From NCBI RefSeq assembly GCF_003057885.1, contig NZ_QAGK01000001.1, positions 434,001 to 498,000 of the forward strand: a stretch of DNA of 64,000 bases, read 5' to 3'. Both the position numbers and the translations under genes were made by a program. Under the pieces are notes generated by a model. It worked only from the letters and a program-made list of their open reading frames with translations. It was not told where the DNA came from and ran no database searches. Below are positions 1-7,937 of this stretch, one piece after another; the stretch's first letter is position 1, and the number at the start of each line of letters is the position of its first letter. Source of the DNA: Oceaniglobus ichthyenteri (GTDB lineage: Bacteria > Pseudomonadota > Alphaproteobacteria > Rhodobacterales > Rhodobacteraceae).

Positions 1-600
1 CATCATAACGCTGTGAATATGGCCACAAACCAGCCGCACATGGGCCTGTGTCCTGCGCAGGATATCGGCCAGGGGCGCGATGCCATCCAGACCGATCCTG
101 TCCATGAACGCGATTCCCGACGCAAACGGCGGATGGTGCAGCGCCAGCAAAACCGGCCCCTGCCCCGCCTTTTCAAGCTCTTTTTCGAGAAAATCCAAGG
201 TGTCGGCGTCCAACGTGCCGCCGCCTGCGCCCTCAACCAGGGTATCCAACCCGATCAGGTGCAGATCACCGATTTTCGTGGCCCAGTTCAGCCGCCCGGA
301 TTTGGGCAACTGGGAAAATGCCGCGCGCATCGGTTCGCGCAGATCATGATTGCCGGGAATGACCCACGTGGGCAGGTTCAGCGGCGCGATAAGTTCGTGA
401 AACAACGCATAGCTGCCGGGCGAGCCATCATCGCTGATATCCCCTGTCACCAACAGCGCGTCAATCGGACCGATCCGGGGCAGATCATCGATAATGCGCG
501 CAACGATCTTTTTCAGATGCGCAGCACTGTCAATGCACCCCGATACGATCCCGGGCGGGGTGACGATATGTGGATCGCTGATTTGAAGGATACGAACCAT
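1..600 (-). CDS. Calcineurin-like metallophosphoesterase, probable glycerophosphodiesterase (3' end cut by window edge)
   Basis: The 200 visible codons carry the complete set of metallophosphoesterase metal-ligand motifs in order: SDPH near the N-terminus, VTGD, GNHD, a HHPP block and GHIH close to the edge. No signal peptide is seen, so the protein should be cytoplasmic. It starts 6 bases after the stop of the ugpE-like permease and is the last visible gene of the operon. In that context the likely role is to cleave imported glycerophosphodiesters to glycerol-3-phosphate, as GpdQ-type enzymes do. CpdA-type cyclic-nucleotide phosphodiesterases share the same fold, so the substrate is inferred from context only. 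The C-terminus lies outside the window. Confidence 0.8.
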   Translation of the reverse strand, partial: MVRILQISDPHIVTPPGIVSGCIDSAAHLKKIVARIIDDLPRIGPIDALLVTGDISDDGSPGSYALFHELIAPLNLPTWVIPGNHDLREPMRAAFSQLPKSGRLNWATKIGDLHLIGLDTLVEGAGGGTLDADTLDFLEKELEKAGQGPVLLALHHPPFASGIAFMDRIGLDGIAPLADILRRTQAHVRLVCGHIHSVMM

Positions 601-606
601 AAGACC

Positions 607-1416
607 CTACTTAATTCCGGCGCGCAGAAACGCCTGCACAAACTGACGCTGAAAGATCAGAAAGGCAATCAGCAGTGGCGCGACCGACATCAGCGTGGCG
701 GCGGAAATCACGCTGATATCCACCCCGTTTTCCGGCGCGCCAAAAATCGACAGACCCACGGTCAGGGGCCGGGTGTCGGGCGAATTGGTCACGATCAGCG
801 GCCACAGAAAATTGTTCCAGTGGGTCGAAACCGACACCAACGCATAGGCCAGATAGGTGGGTTTGGCCAAAGGCACATAGACGCGCCACAAAATTCCCAA
901 CAGGCCACAGCCCTCGATCCGCGCCGCCTCGTGCAATTCAATCGGCACGCCTTTGAACGCCTGACGCATCAGGAAAATGCCAAATGCACTGGCCATATAA
1001 GGCATTCCAACGCCCAAAATCGTGTCAAACAGGCCCAGGCGCGACACCATCGCATAGTTTTCAACGATCAACACCTCGGGCAAGATGAACAGTTGCATCA
1101 GCACCAGGATGAACACGAAATCCTTGCCCGGAAATTGCAACTGCGCAAAGGCAAAGCCCGCCAGGGTGGTCAGCACGAATTGCCCGATCAGGATAATCGT
1201 GACCAGGATAAACGTGTTGAAAAAGTATTTCAGCCACGGCGCACCGGCCCAGGCGGTGCGAAAATTATCCAGCGTCCAGGGTGACAGCAGGTTGAAATTT
1301 ACCGCGTCCGATGTGGAATGGGTCGCCGCCCAAAACGCAAAAACCAAAGGCGCAATCCAGACGATTGCCAATAGAATCGCGCCGAAACTATCCATGAAGC
1401 GGGTCAGATCCTTCAT
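607..1416 (-). CDS. ugpE: Glycerol-3-phosphate-type ABC transporter permease UgpE
   Basis: The 269-residue inner-membrane permease belongs to the MalG/UgpE branch of the binding-protein-dependent family. An N-terminal membrane segment is followed by a large periplasmic loop, then the core helices with the EAA cytoplasmic loop (HEAARIEGCG, about residue 170), which docks on the ATPase. Its ATG overlaps the UgpA stop in an ATGA arrangement, so the two permeases are translationally coupled and presumably made in equal amounts. Together with UgpA it forms the channel for substrate delivered by the UgpB-like binding protein. The exact substrate (glycerol-3-phosphate or glycerophosphodiesters) is inferred from the operon. 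Confidence 0.85.
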   Translation of the reverse strand: MKDLTRFMDSFGAILLAIVWIAPLVFAFWAATHSTSDAVNFNLLSPWTLDNFRTAWAGAPWLKYFFNTFILVTIILIGQFVLTTLAGFAFAQLQFPGKDFVFILVLMQLFILPEVLIVENYAMVSRLGLFDTILGVGMPYMASAFGIFLMRQAFKGVPIELHEAARIEGCGLLGILWRVYVPLAKPTYLAYALVSVSTHWNNFLWPLIVTNSPDTRPLTVGLSIFGAPENGVDISVISAATLMSVAPLLIAFLIFQRQFVQAFLRAGIK

Positions 1417-2306
1417 TGGTAATGAGTCCTTTTGTCCATATAAAAGAACTGAATCGCGGCAACGATGCCCAGTACCAGGATCACCAAAATCGTCATCGCC
1501 GCCGCATGGGGCGCGTCGAAAAAGGCGAAGGCCATTTCCCAGATGTAATACAGGATCAGTTTTGACGCATCCGAAGGCCCGCCTTTGGTGAGAATGAACA
1601 AATGGTCAATCAATTTGACCGAATTGATCATCGCATTCACCGCAATAAACAGGGTTGTCGGCATCAACAAAGGCAGCACAATGCGGCGGGTATAGGTCCA
1701 GCGGCTCGCCCCTTCGATATCGGCGGCCTCTTTCAAATCTTCGGGAATGGTTTGCAGCGCGGCGAGATAAAAGATCATGAAAAACCCCGCTTCTTTCCAG
1801 ATGGTTACGATGATAATCGCCCAAAGCGCGGTTTCCGGCTGGCCCAACCAGTTGACCGAGGGAAAGCCAAAAAGCGAGCCGATCTGATCGAGCACGCCCA
1901 AGCCCGGCGTGTAGAAAAACAACCACAGGTTCGCCGCCGCGATCATCGGCAAAACCGTGGGCGTGAAATAAGCGGTGCGCACAAAACCGCGCGCCGAGAT
2001 CTTGGAATTGGCCCATAAAGCCATGGCCAGCGCGATGCCAATCGACACCGGAATCGTCACGCCGGCATAAAACAGATTGTTGCGCACAACGAGCCAGAAT
2101 GTCGGATCGGCAAACAGATCGGCGTAATTTCCCGTACCGATAAATTCGGTCGGATTGCGCCGGGTGCCGCGTGAAAACAGGCTGGACCACAGGGTGGCGA
2201 TTGACGGGTAAAATGCAAAAACCGTCAGCAGCACCGCCGCGGGCGATAGCAACAGCCAGCCATAAATGGCCTGTCTGCGGCGTTCAAGATTGGCGTGGGC
2301 CGACAT
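1413..2306 (-). CDS. ugpA: Glycerol-3-phosphate-type ABC transporter permease UgpA
   Basis: The 297-residue permease is of the MalF/UgpA type with six predicted membrane helices. Its EAA loop (KEAADIEGAS) lies about two thirds along. The open frame extends upstream to 2348, but the ATG at 2306 (MSAHANLERRR) has a GGAG ribosome site 9 bases away and gives the usual family length, so I chose it. It follows the ugpB-like gene after a 57-base gap holding a perfect hairpin, and it overlaps ugpE by 4 bases. It pairs with UgpE as the heterodimeric membrane channel. Confidence 0.85.
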   Translation of the reverse strand: MSAHANLERRRQAIYGWLLLSPAAVLLTVFAFYPSIATLWSSLFSRGTRRNPTEFIGTGNYADLFADPTFWLVVRNNLFYAGVTIPVSIGIALAMALWANSKISARGFVRTAYFTPTVLPMIAAANLWLFFYTPGLGVLDQIGSLFGFPSVNWLGQPETALWAIIIVTIWKEAGFFMIFYLAALQTIPEDLKEAADIEGASRWTYTRRIVLPLLMPTTLFIAVNAMINSVKLIDHLFILTKGGPSDASKLILYYIWEMAFAFFDAPHAAAMTILVILVLGIVAAIQFFYMDKRTHYQ

Positions 2307-2330
2307 GGGCGGTGACTCCGGGGGTGGGAT

Positions 2331-2354
2331 GGGCCGGTACGGATGCACCGGCCC
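2331..2354 (-). other. Intercistronic hairpin between ugpB and ugpA
   Basis: A perfect 8-bp inverted repeat (GGGCCGGT / ACCGGCCC) with an 8-base loop lies between the ugpB stop and the ugpA ribosome site. No T-run follows on the transcribed strand, so it is more likely an mRNA-stabilising or processing element than a full terminator. Such a hairpin would keep binding-protein mRNA more abundant than permease mRNA, as known for malE-malF. The function is inferred. Confidence 0.5.
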
Positions 2355-2363
2355 AAATTGGGT

Positions 2364-3632
2364 TTACTGATACGGGGCCAACAAACGTTCGGCGGCGGCC
2401 TGCGCCTCGGCCAAGGCATCAGGGGGGGTTTTCGAGCCGGTCAGGGCCGACTGAATCGCATTGTTCAGCCCATCGCGTACGCGCGCCGTCTCAAAGGTGG
2501 AAAATTCGGCAACCGCGCTTTCCAACTGATTGCGCGCCACCAAAGCAGGCGGAAATTCGGCGGTATATGCCTTTAACGCCTCGGTTTCATAGGCGGCGGG
2601 CGACACGCCCATATATCCCGTGGCGATTGACCATTCGGCGGCCTGTTCGGGCGCTGTCATGAATTGCATCAGCTTCAGTGCGGCGGCGCGCTCTTCTTCG
2701 GTTGTGTCTTTGAACAGATAGAAATTGCCGCCCCCCGTTGGCGATCCGGGGCGCACATTGGCGGGCAATTCAGCCACGCCAAAATCAAAGCTGGCGGCAT
2801 CTTTCACGGCAGTCAGGTTGCCGGTTGAATGCCACATCATCGCGGTTTGCCCCTCAAGAAACGCCTGGCGCAATGTGCCCCATTCGACGGTTCCGGTGGG
2901 CATGATGCCATGTTCGCGCGACAGGGATTGCCAGAATTCAAGTGTTTCAACCACGGCCGGATCATCGAAATAGGTTGTCAGGCCGTCGCCCGACATCAGC
3001 TCTTTGCCATTCTGAATCGCAAGCGCCTGAAACATCCAATAGGGATAACCGGTGGACGGGATCATCAATCCATAGGTATCGCCCTTGGTCAGGGCCTTGC
3101 CCATTTCCACCATTTCATCCCAGGTTTTGGGCGGTGTTTCCGGGTCTAACCCCGCCTCGCGAAACAGGTCTTTGTTGTAATAGGCCACGATGGTTGAGCG
3201 TTGAAATGGAATGCCCCATGTCTGCCCTTCGATCTGACCATTGGCCATCAGCGCGGGGTAAAAGCCGGTTAACCATTCCTTATCGGCGTCGGTGGTTGCG
3301 ACCTCTTCAAAAGGCACGATCAGTTCCTGTTCGATCAGATCATAAGCATCGATCGAAAACATCACCGCCAATTGCGCCGCCTCGCCCGAGGCCAGCGCCG
3401 ACAGCGCGCGCACGCGGGTATCATCATAATTGCCCGAATAGATTGCGGTAACGTTAATATCTGGGTTTTCCGCCTCAAAATCGGCGACGATCCCATCGAC
3501 CACCTCGGTCAGCGCCCCACCCACGGCGATGGGGTAATACATGGTTAATTCGGTTTCGGCCTGGGCCGGGGCAAACACCCCCGCCGCCATGGCGGTGGCA
3601 AGCCCCAGTGCGGTTGTCGAAAACAGTTTCAT
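2364..3632 (-). CDS. ugpB: Periplasmic solute-binding protein, UgpB-like (family 1 SBP)
   Basis: The 422-residue protein has a Sec signal peptide (about residues 1-25, cleavage after APAQA). The mature part is a family 1 extracellular solute-binding protein. It shares recognisable blocks with UgpB: a GNYDDTRVRA segment, the YYNKDLFREAGLDPETPPKTWDE region, and a C-terminal TGSKTPPDALAEA stretch matching the UgpB tail. The start has a strong GGAGG site. It should capture glycerol-3-phosphate or glycerophosphodiesters in the periplasm for UgpAEC. Glycerol or another polyol cannot be excluded, because the family is broad and ligand residues were not mapped. Confidence 0.82.
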   Translation of the reverse strand: MKLFSTTALGLATAMAAGVFAPAQAETELTMYYPIAVGGALTEVVDGIVADFEAENPDINVTAIYSGNYDDTRVRALSALASGEAAQLAVMFSIDAYDLIEQELIVPFEEVATTDADKEWLTGFYPALMANGQIEGQTWGIPFQRSTIVAYYNKDLFREAGLDPETPPKTWDEMVEMGKALTKGDTYGLMIPSTGYPYWMFQALAIQNGKELMSGDGLTTYFDDPAVVETLEFWQSLSREHGIMPTGTVEWGTLRQAFLEGQTAMMWHSTGNLTAVKDAASFDFGVAELPANVRPGSPTGGGNFYLFKDTTEEERAAALKLMQFMTAPEQAAEWSIATGYMGVSPAAYETEALKAYTAEFPPALVARNQLESAVAEFSTFETARVRDGLNNAIQSALTGSKTPPDALAEAQAAAERLLAPYQ

Positions 3633-3668
3633 AGCATCCTCCGTTGGTTTGGTATCACGCGCGCGGCC

Positions 3669-4691
3669 TCAGGGGGCCGCGATTCTTTCGCCCGCTGCGT
3701 TGAAAACGTGCAGGTGGTCATCGCTGAAATTGATTTCCACGGGCTGACCTTCGGGCATCATCGCCATGCCGGGTTTCAAAACGCTTAGGCCCGTCGCCCC
3801 CGCGTAATTCAACCCGATCAAGGTTTCCGCGCCTAAAAATTCGCTTTCGTTGACGGTACAGCTGAGCCGCCCCTGCCCCTGTGGCACGATGTCGATATGT
3901 TCGGCGCGTAGCCCGATTTTGCGCCCTTCGCCGAACCCCTTGATCGCGCCCGAATCGATCAGGGCCATGGGCGGCGCGCCGACAAATTCGGCCACAAAGG
4001 TGTTGTTGGGGCGATTATACAGGGCCTCGGGCGCGCCAACCTGTTGGATATAACCGTCTTTCATCAGCACGACCGTGTCGGCCATGCTCATCGCTTCGGT
4101 CTGATCATGGGTCACATAGACCACGGTGATGCCCAGATCCCGTTGCAGTTTCTTGATATCCTTGCGCACCGAATTGCGCAATTTTGCGTCAAGATTGGAC
4201 AGGGGTTCATCCATCAGGCACAACCGTTGACCGGCAACAATGGCGCGCGCCAAGGCGACGCGCTGCCGCTGCCCGCCCGACAATTCGCCGGGCTTGCGAT
4301 TTTCATAGCCCAACAGCCCGGTGATTTCCAAAGCACGGTGCAGTTTCTTTTGCCGCTCGGCCTTTGGCACACGCCGCACCTTAAGGCCGAACACCACGTT
4401 TTCCGCGACCGACAGATGCGGAAACAGCGCATAGGATTGAAATACCATCGACAGGTTGCGATCCGACGCCGCGCTGGTGGTCACATCTTTGCCATCGATC
4501 AGGATTTGCCCCTGATCCGGCCATTCCAACCCCGCCAAAAGCCGCAGTGTCGTTGATTTTCCGCACCCCGACGGGCCCAAAAGCGCGGTAAAGCTGCCTT
4601 CGGGGATGTCCAGCGTGATGCCCTCAACCCCCAATTGCCCGTTCCAGCGTTTGCCAACGTCTTTCAATTGCACAAAGGGGTCTTGGGTCAT
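3669..4691 (-). CDS. ugpC: ABC transporter ATP-binding protein UgpC (MalK family)
   Basis: The 340-residue ATPase shows Walker A (GPSGCGKST, about residues 39-47), a Q-loop, the ABC signature LSGGQRQRVALARA, Walker B (LCLMDEPLSNLD) and the H-loop (VTHDQTEA). A C-terminal TOBE/OB-fold regulatory domain of about 100 residues follows, as in MalK/UgpC. It energises UgpAE. Its ATG overlaps the stop of the upstream DeoR-type regulator in an ATGA junction, so repressor and ATPase are coupled on one transcript. All catalytic motifs are intact. Confidence 0.88.
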   Translation of the reverse strand: MTQDPFVQLKDVGKRWNGQLGVEGITLDIPEGSFTALLGPSGCGKSTTLRLLAGLEWPDQGQILIDGKDVTTSAASDRNLSMVFQSYALFPHLSVAENVVFGLKVRRVPKAERQKKLHRALEITGLLGYENRKPGELSGGQRQRVALARAIVAGQRLCLMDEPLSNLDAKLRNSVRKDIKKLQRDLGITVVYVTHDQTEAMSMADTVVLMKDGYIQQVGAPEALYNRPNNTFVAEFVGAPPMALIDSGAIKGFGEGRKIGLRAEHIDIVPQGQGRLSCTVNESEFLGAETLIGLNYAGATGLSVLKPGMAMMPEGQPVEINFSDDHLHVFNAAGERIAAP

Positions 4692-5467
4692 GTCGGCTCT
4701 CCTTCGGCAATCAACAGCCTGTCTTTTATACGGTCCAAAAGCGGGGCGAATGCCGGGCCGGGGTGACGATCAACAATCACCCTATCAATATCGGCAATGT
4801 TGTCACCCAGCGCCGGCGCCTGACGGCCAAACTTTGAACAATCCACCACCAAGATCGATTGTTGCGCATTTGTACAAATCTTTTGTGTCGCGCGTACTTC
4901 GGTTGTGTGAAATTCCAACAATCTGCCATCCGCCGCGATGCCAGCAGCACCAAACACGGCAAATTCTGCCCGAAACCGGCTGAAAAACTCCAAAACATCA
5001 TTGCCCAGAATATCGCGGTCCGGCAGGCGCACTTCGCCCCCCGGCAGAATGATCCGGTTCGACAGTTCGTCAGACAGCGCCATCGCCACGCTCAGATTAT
5101 TTGTGATCACGGTCAGCCCCTTGCGGCACTGCAATGCCTTGGCCACCGCAAGCGGGGTAGAACCGATCGAGATGAACACCGTCGCCCCATCGGGAATAAG
5201 CGCCGCCGCCGCCTGGCCAATCGCGCGTTTTCCCAACAGGTTGGTATCGGCGCGTTGATCGAACGGTGTGTTCAAATATTCCTTGCTCAGCTCAATTCGG
5301 CCATGGACCCGGTGCAGCATGTCGCCCTCACACAGCGCATCAAGATCACGCCGTATCGTTTGCATCGAAACACCAAACCCTTCGGCCAACGCGCCAACCG
5401 TTGCCGCGCCCTGCTCCAACACAAGATCCGATATCGCCTGCCTACGGCTGCGTTTTCTCGATGACAT
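4688..5467 (-). CDS. DeoR-family transcriptional regulator (GlpR-like)
   Basis: The 259-residue regulator has an N-terminal helix-turn-helix (EGFGVSMQTIRRDLDAL, about residues 32-48, the DeoR recognition helix). A C-terminal sugar-phosphate sensing domain of the DeoR/phosphosugar-isomerase fold follows (IGSTPLAVAKAL and ILPGGEVR blocks). I used the ATG at 5467 (MSSRKRSRRQ), preceded by a GGGGGG tract; the open frame continues to 5542 without a better site. It is the first gene of the ugp-like operon and is therefore probably an autoregulated repressor relieved by a glycerol-phosphate-type ligand. That ligand is inferred from GlpR and from the operon. Confidence 0.8.
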   Translation of the reverse strand: MSSRKRSRRQAISDLVLEQGAATVGALAEGFGVSMQTIRRDLDALCEGDMLHRVHGRIELSKEYLNTPFDQRADTNLLGKRAIGQAAAALIPDGATVFISIGSTPLAVAKALQCRKGLTVITNNLSVAMALSDELSNRIILPGGEVRLPDRDILGNDVLEFFSRFRAEFAVFGAAGIAADGRLLEFHTTEVRATQKICTNAQQSILVVDCSKFGRQAPALGDNIADIDRVIVDRHPGPAFAPLLDRIKDRLLIAEGEPT

Positions 5468-5495
5468 GCGCCCCCCGCCATACCTGGCTGATGCG

Positions 5496-5524
5496 ATACT
5501 AGGATTGAAAAAGCCACAAAACAA
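5496..5524 (-). promoter_or_regulatory. Probable sigma-70 promoter of the deoR-ugp operon
   Basis: On the minus strand a TTGTTT box and a TAGTAT box are separated by exactly 17 bases. The -10 box lies 28 bases upstream of the regulator ATG. No DeoR operator was identified with certainty, although the region is AT-rich. Confidence 0.35.
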
Positions 5525-5720
5525 CAAAAAATGCCGACACAAGGGAAATCTTTACCGGCAGGCCGCGAATATCGGGGTTTTGCGGCGGCCTATCCAACAA
5601 AGAACAAAGCGTTGTCTGCCACGACGGGCCGCAACAGCCCCGCCTTTCCCGATCATCCCCGTTGCTTGCCCCCCTTCAATCCCATAAACGCATGGCAATC
5701 ACATTCATGGGAGACACCAG

Positions 5721-7007
5721 ATGTCCAAAACTCACGGCTTTGATACCCTGCAAATTCATGCCGGCGCCACACCCGACCCCACAACCGGGGCGCGCAACAC
5801 GCCGATTTACCAAACCACCGGCTATGTGTTTCGCGATGCCGATCACGCCGCAGCGCTGTTTAACCTGCAAGAGGTGGGATATATCTACTCGCGCCTGACC
5901 AACCCCACCATCGCCGTACTGCAGGAACGCATTGCAACCCTTGAAGGTGGCGTCGGTGCCGTGTGCTGTTCCTCGGGTCACGCCGCGCAAATCATGGCGC
6001 TGTTTCCGTTGATGAGCCCGGGCATGAATGTCGTTGCCTCGACCCGCCTTTATGGCGGTACGGTTACGCAGTTTGGCCAGACGATCAAACGGTTCGGATG
6101 GTCAGTCAAGTTTGTTGATTTTGATGATACCGACGCCGTCAAGGCCGCGATTGATGACAACACGCGCGCCGTGTTCTGTGAATCCATCGCCAACCCCGGC
6201 GGATACATCACCGATCTGGATGCGATTTCCGCCATTTCCAACGCCGCTGGCGTGCCATTGATCGTGGATAACACCAGCGCGACGCCCTATTTGTGCCGCC
6301 CATTCGAACATGGCGCTGCGTTGGTCGTACATTCCACCACGAAATATCTGACCGGGAATGGCACCGTCATGGGCGGATGCGTGGTGGATTCGGGCAATTT
6401 TGACTGGTCGGCATCCGACAAGTTTCCATCGCTCAGCGCGCCAGAGCCGGCCTATCATGGTCTGACATTCCACGAAACGTTCGGACCCATGGCATTTACG
6501 TTTCACGGCATTGCCATCGGCCTGCGCGATCTGGGCATGACGATGAACCCCCAGGCCGCCCATTACACATTGTGCGGCATCGAAACCCTGTCGTTGCGTA
6601 TGCAACGCCACGTGGAAAACGCTGTGAAAGTGGCGAAATGGCTCGAGGCGGATCCGCGCGTCGAATATGTCACCTATGCCGGATTGGAAAGTTCGCCCTA
6701 TTTTGATCGCGTTGAAAAAATCTGCCCACGCGGTGCCGGGGGCCTGTTCACCTTTGCGGTGAAGGGTGGATATGACGCATGCGTGAAAATGATCGACTCG
6801 GTTGAAATTTTCAGCCACGTGGCGAATTTGGGCGATACGCGCTCGCTGATCATCCATTCGGCCAGCACAACCCACAGGCAGTTGACCGAAGACCAACAGC
6901 GCGCTTCGGGTGCTGCGCCCGAGGTTGTGCGCGTTTCAATCGGGATCGAAAGCGCCGAAGACCTGATCGCCGATCTGGATCAGGCCCTGACCAAGGCCAC
7001 CGCCTGA
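5721..7007 (+). CDS. metY: O-acetylhomoserine sulfhydrylase / aminocarboxypropyltransferase (PLP enzyme)
   Basis: The 428-residue protein belongs to the Cys/Met-metabolism PLP family. The Schiff-base lysine lies in HSTTKYLTG (about residue 209), preceded by the DNTSATPYLCRPFEHGA block. The length and the N-terminal FDTLQIHAGATPDPTTGARNTPIYQTT pattern fit MetY rather than cystathionine synthases. It makes homocysteine from O-acetylhomoserine and sulfide in the cytoplasm for methionine synthesis. A GGAG site sits 7 bases upstream of the ATG. It stands alone between two divergent or convergent units. I looked for a SAM-responsive riboswitch in the 250-base leader and could not recognise one. Confidence 0.9.
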   Translation: MSKTHGFDTLQIHAGATPDPTTGARNTPIYQTTGYVFRDADHAAALFNLQEVGYIYSRLTNPTIAVLQERIATLEGGVGAVCCSSGHAAQIMALFPLMSPGMNVVASTRLYGGTVTQFGQTIKRFGWSVKFVDFDDTDAVKAAIDDNTRAVFCESIANPGGYITDLDAISAISNAAGVPLIVDNTSATPYLCRPFEHGAALVVHSTTKYLTGNGTVMGGCVVDSGNFDWSASDKFPSLSAPEPAYHGLTFHETFGPMAFTFHGIAIGLRDLGMTMNPQAAHYTLCGIETLSLRMQRHVENAVKVAKWLEADPRVEYVTYAGLESSPYFDRVEKICPRGAGGLFTFAVKGGYDACVKMIDSVEIFSHVANLGDTRSLIIHSASTTHRQLTEDQQRASGAAPEVVRVSIGIESAEDLIADLDQALTKATA

Positions 7008-7013
7008 ACAACA

Positions 7014-7043
7014 AAGGGGACATTGAAAAATGTCCCCTTCTTT
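7014..7043 (+). terminator. Rho-independent terminator after metY
   Basis: A 10-bp perfect stem (AAGGGGACAT / ATGTCCCCTT) with a TGAAAA loop is followed by CTTTC, starting 7 bases after the metY stop. The convergent SIMPL gene ends at 7083. The T-run is short but the stem is strong. Confidence 0.7.
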
Positions 7044-7082
7044 CATGATACTATCGACCGATGTTAATCCATTACATGAAGG

Positions 7083-7781
7083 TCAGTCTTTCAGTTCAAA
7101 GATCATGCGCACCCGCGCGTTGATCTCCAACTCGCCCGCGGCAATCGGCATGGAGCGGAAGCTGGCGCTTTCCATCATTGGCATTGGCGCGGGGCTGGCG
7201 CCGTCTTCGGATATCTCGATTACATCGCCCAGAGCGACATTCGCTGCACCGGCGTAAAGGGCCGCCTTGGCCATGGCATCGGCCACCGCCGCCTGACGCG
7301 CCTGGTTCAGCAAAGGTGCCGGATCTTGCACTGCAAAGCTGAAACCAGAAAACTGGTTGCCGCCCGATTGCGCCACCAGATCCAGAAGTGCGCCCAGACC
7401 ATCCAGATTTCGCACACGCACGGTCACGTCACTGCGCGCTTCGTACCCTACCACTTCTGGTCGCTCACCGCGCTGATCTGACTGTTGGTAAACGGGTTGA
7501 ACGTTGATCTGGTCGGTCTGGATATCGCGTGCTTCGATTTGATTGCTTTCCAACGCGGCCACAACACCGCCCATCTGTTCTGCGACGGCAGAAAATGCCG
7601 CCGCGGCGGTTGAATCCTGTGCCGAAACACCCAAGTTTATTCGCGCCATATCCGGAACGGCGGCCACCGTTCCTTCGCCAATGACGGCAATCCGCCCATC
7701 ATCGGCGAAAGCCGGCCCAATTGCCGCCAAACACAAGGTAAAAACCCCTGCGATCCACATCCGCCTGCTTACATATGCCAT
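7083..7781 (-). CDS. SIMPL-domain (DUF541) periplasmic protein
   Basis: The 232-residue protein has an N-terminal signal peptide (hydrophobic core around residues 9-22, cleavage after GPAFA). A single SIMPL/DUF541 domain follows, recognisable from the early IAVIGEGTVAAVPDMARINLGV strand pattern and the late segment on variant-type index handling (AVADAMAKAALYAGAANVALG). E. coli YggE is the best-known relative; the biochemical role of the family is not settled, although some members influence oxidative stress. The ATG at 7781 has an AAAGGG site. It is transcribed divergently from the 1024-residue gene. Confidence 0.8.
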   Translation of the reverse strand: MAYVSRRMWIAGVFTLCLAAIGPAFADDGRIAVIGEGTVAAVPDMARINLGVSAQDSTAAAAFSAVAEQMGGVVAALESNQIEARDIQTDQINVQPVYQQSDQRGERPEVVGYEARSDVTVRVRNLDGLGALLDLVAQSGGNQFSGFSFAVQDPAPLLNQARQAAVADAMAKAALYAGAANVALGDVIEISEDGASPAPMPMMESASFRSMPIAAGELEINARVRMIFELKD

Positions 7782-7850
7782 AACTGGCCCTTTCTTCTGG
7801 TGTTTATACTTAATAACCTGATGACACGTTTAGGTTTCGGAAACCTCTTT

Positions 7851-7880
7851 TTGTTTTCCTCGGCGGAAAGCTGCTATAGA
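7851..7880 (+). promoter_or_regulatory. Candidate promoter for the 1024-residue protein gene
   Basis: TTGTTT and TATAGA boxes are separated by 18 bases, with the -10 box 58 bases before the ATG. The region also holds a 7-bp inverted repeat (CCTCGGC at 7858-7864, GCCGAGG at 7894-7900) that flanks the -10 box and could be an operator or an RNA leader stem. The assignment is by eye only. Confidence 0.35.
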
Positions 7881-7937
7881 AGAATAAAAATCAGCCGAGG
7901 GACTCCTGCGCGCGCCGCCACATGTTAGAGCATTGAT

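Noticed and set aside
13-1284. 423-residue open frame on the plus strand antisense to the ugpE/phosphodiesterase region
   Set aside because: It has no family resemblance, is rich in Arg, Gln and His as expected for antisense of GC-rich genes, and lies opposite genes with clear motifs.
5543-5720. Possible SAM-responsive riboswitch upstream of metY
   Set aside because: I looked for SAM-II-like conserved blocks and a pseudoknot pattern and did not find them; the leader has only short weak stems.
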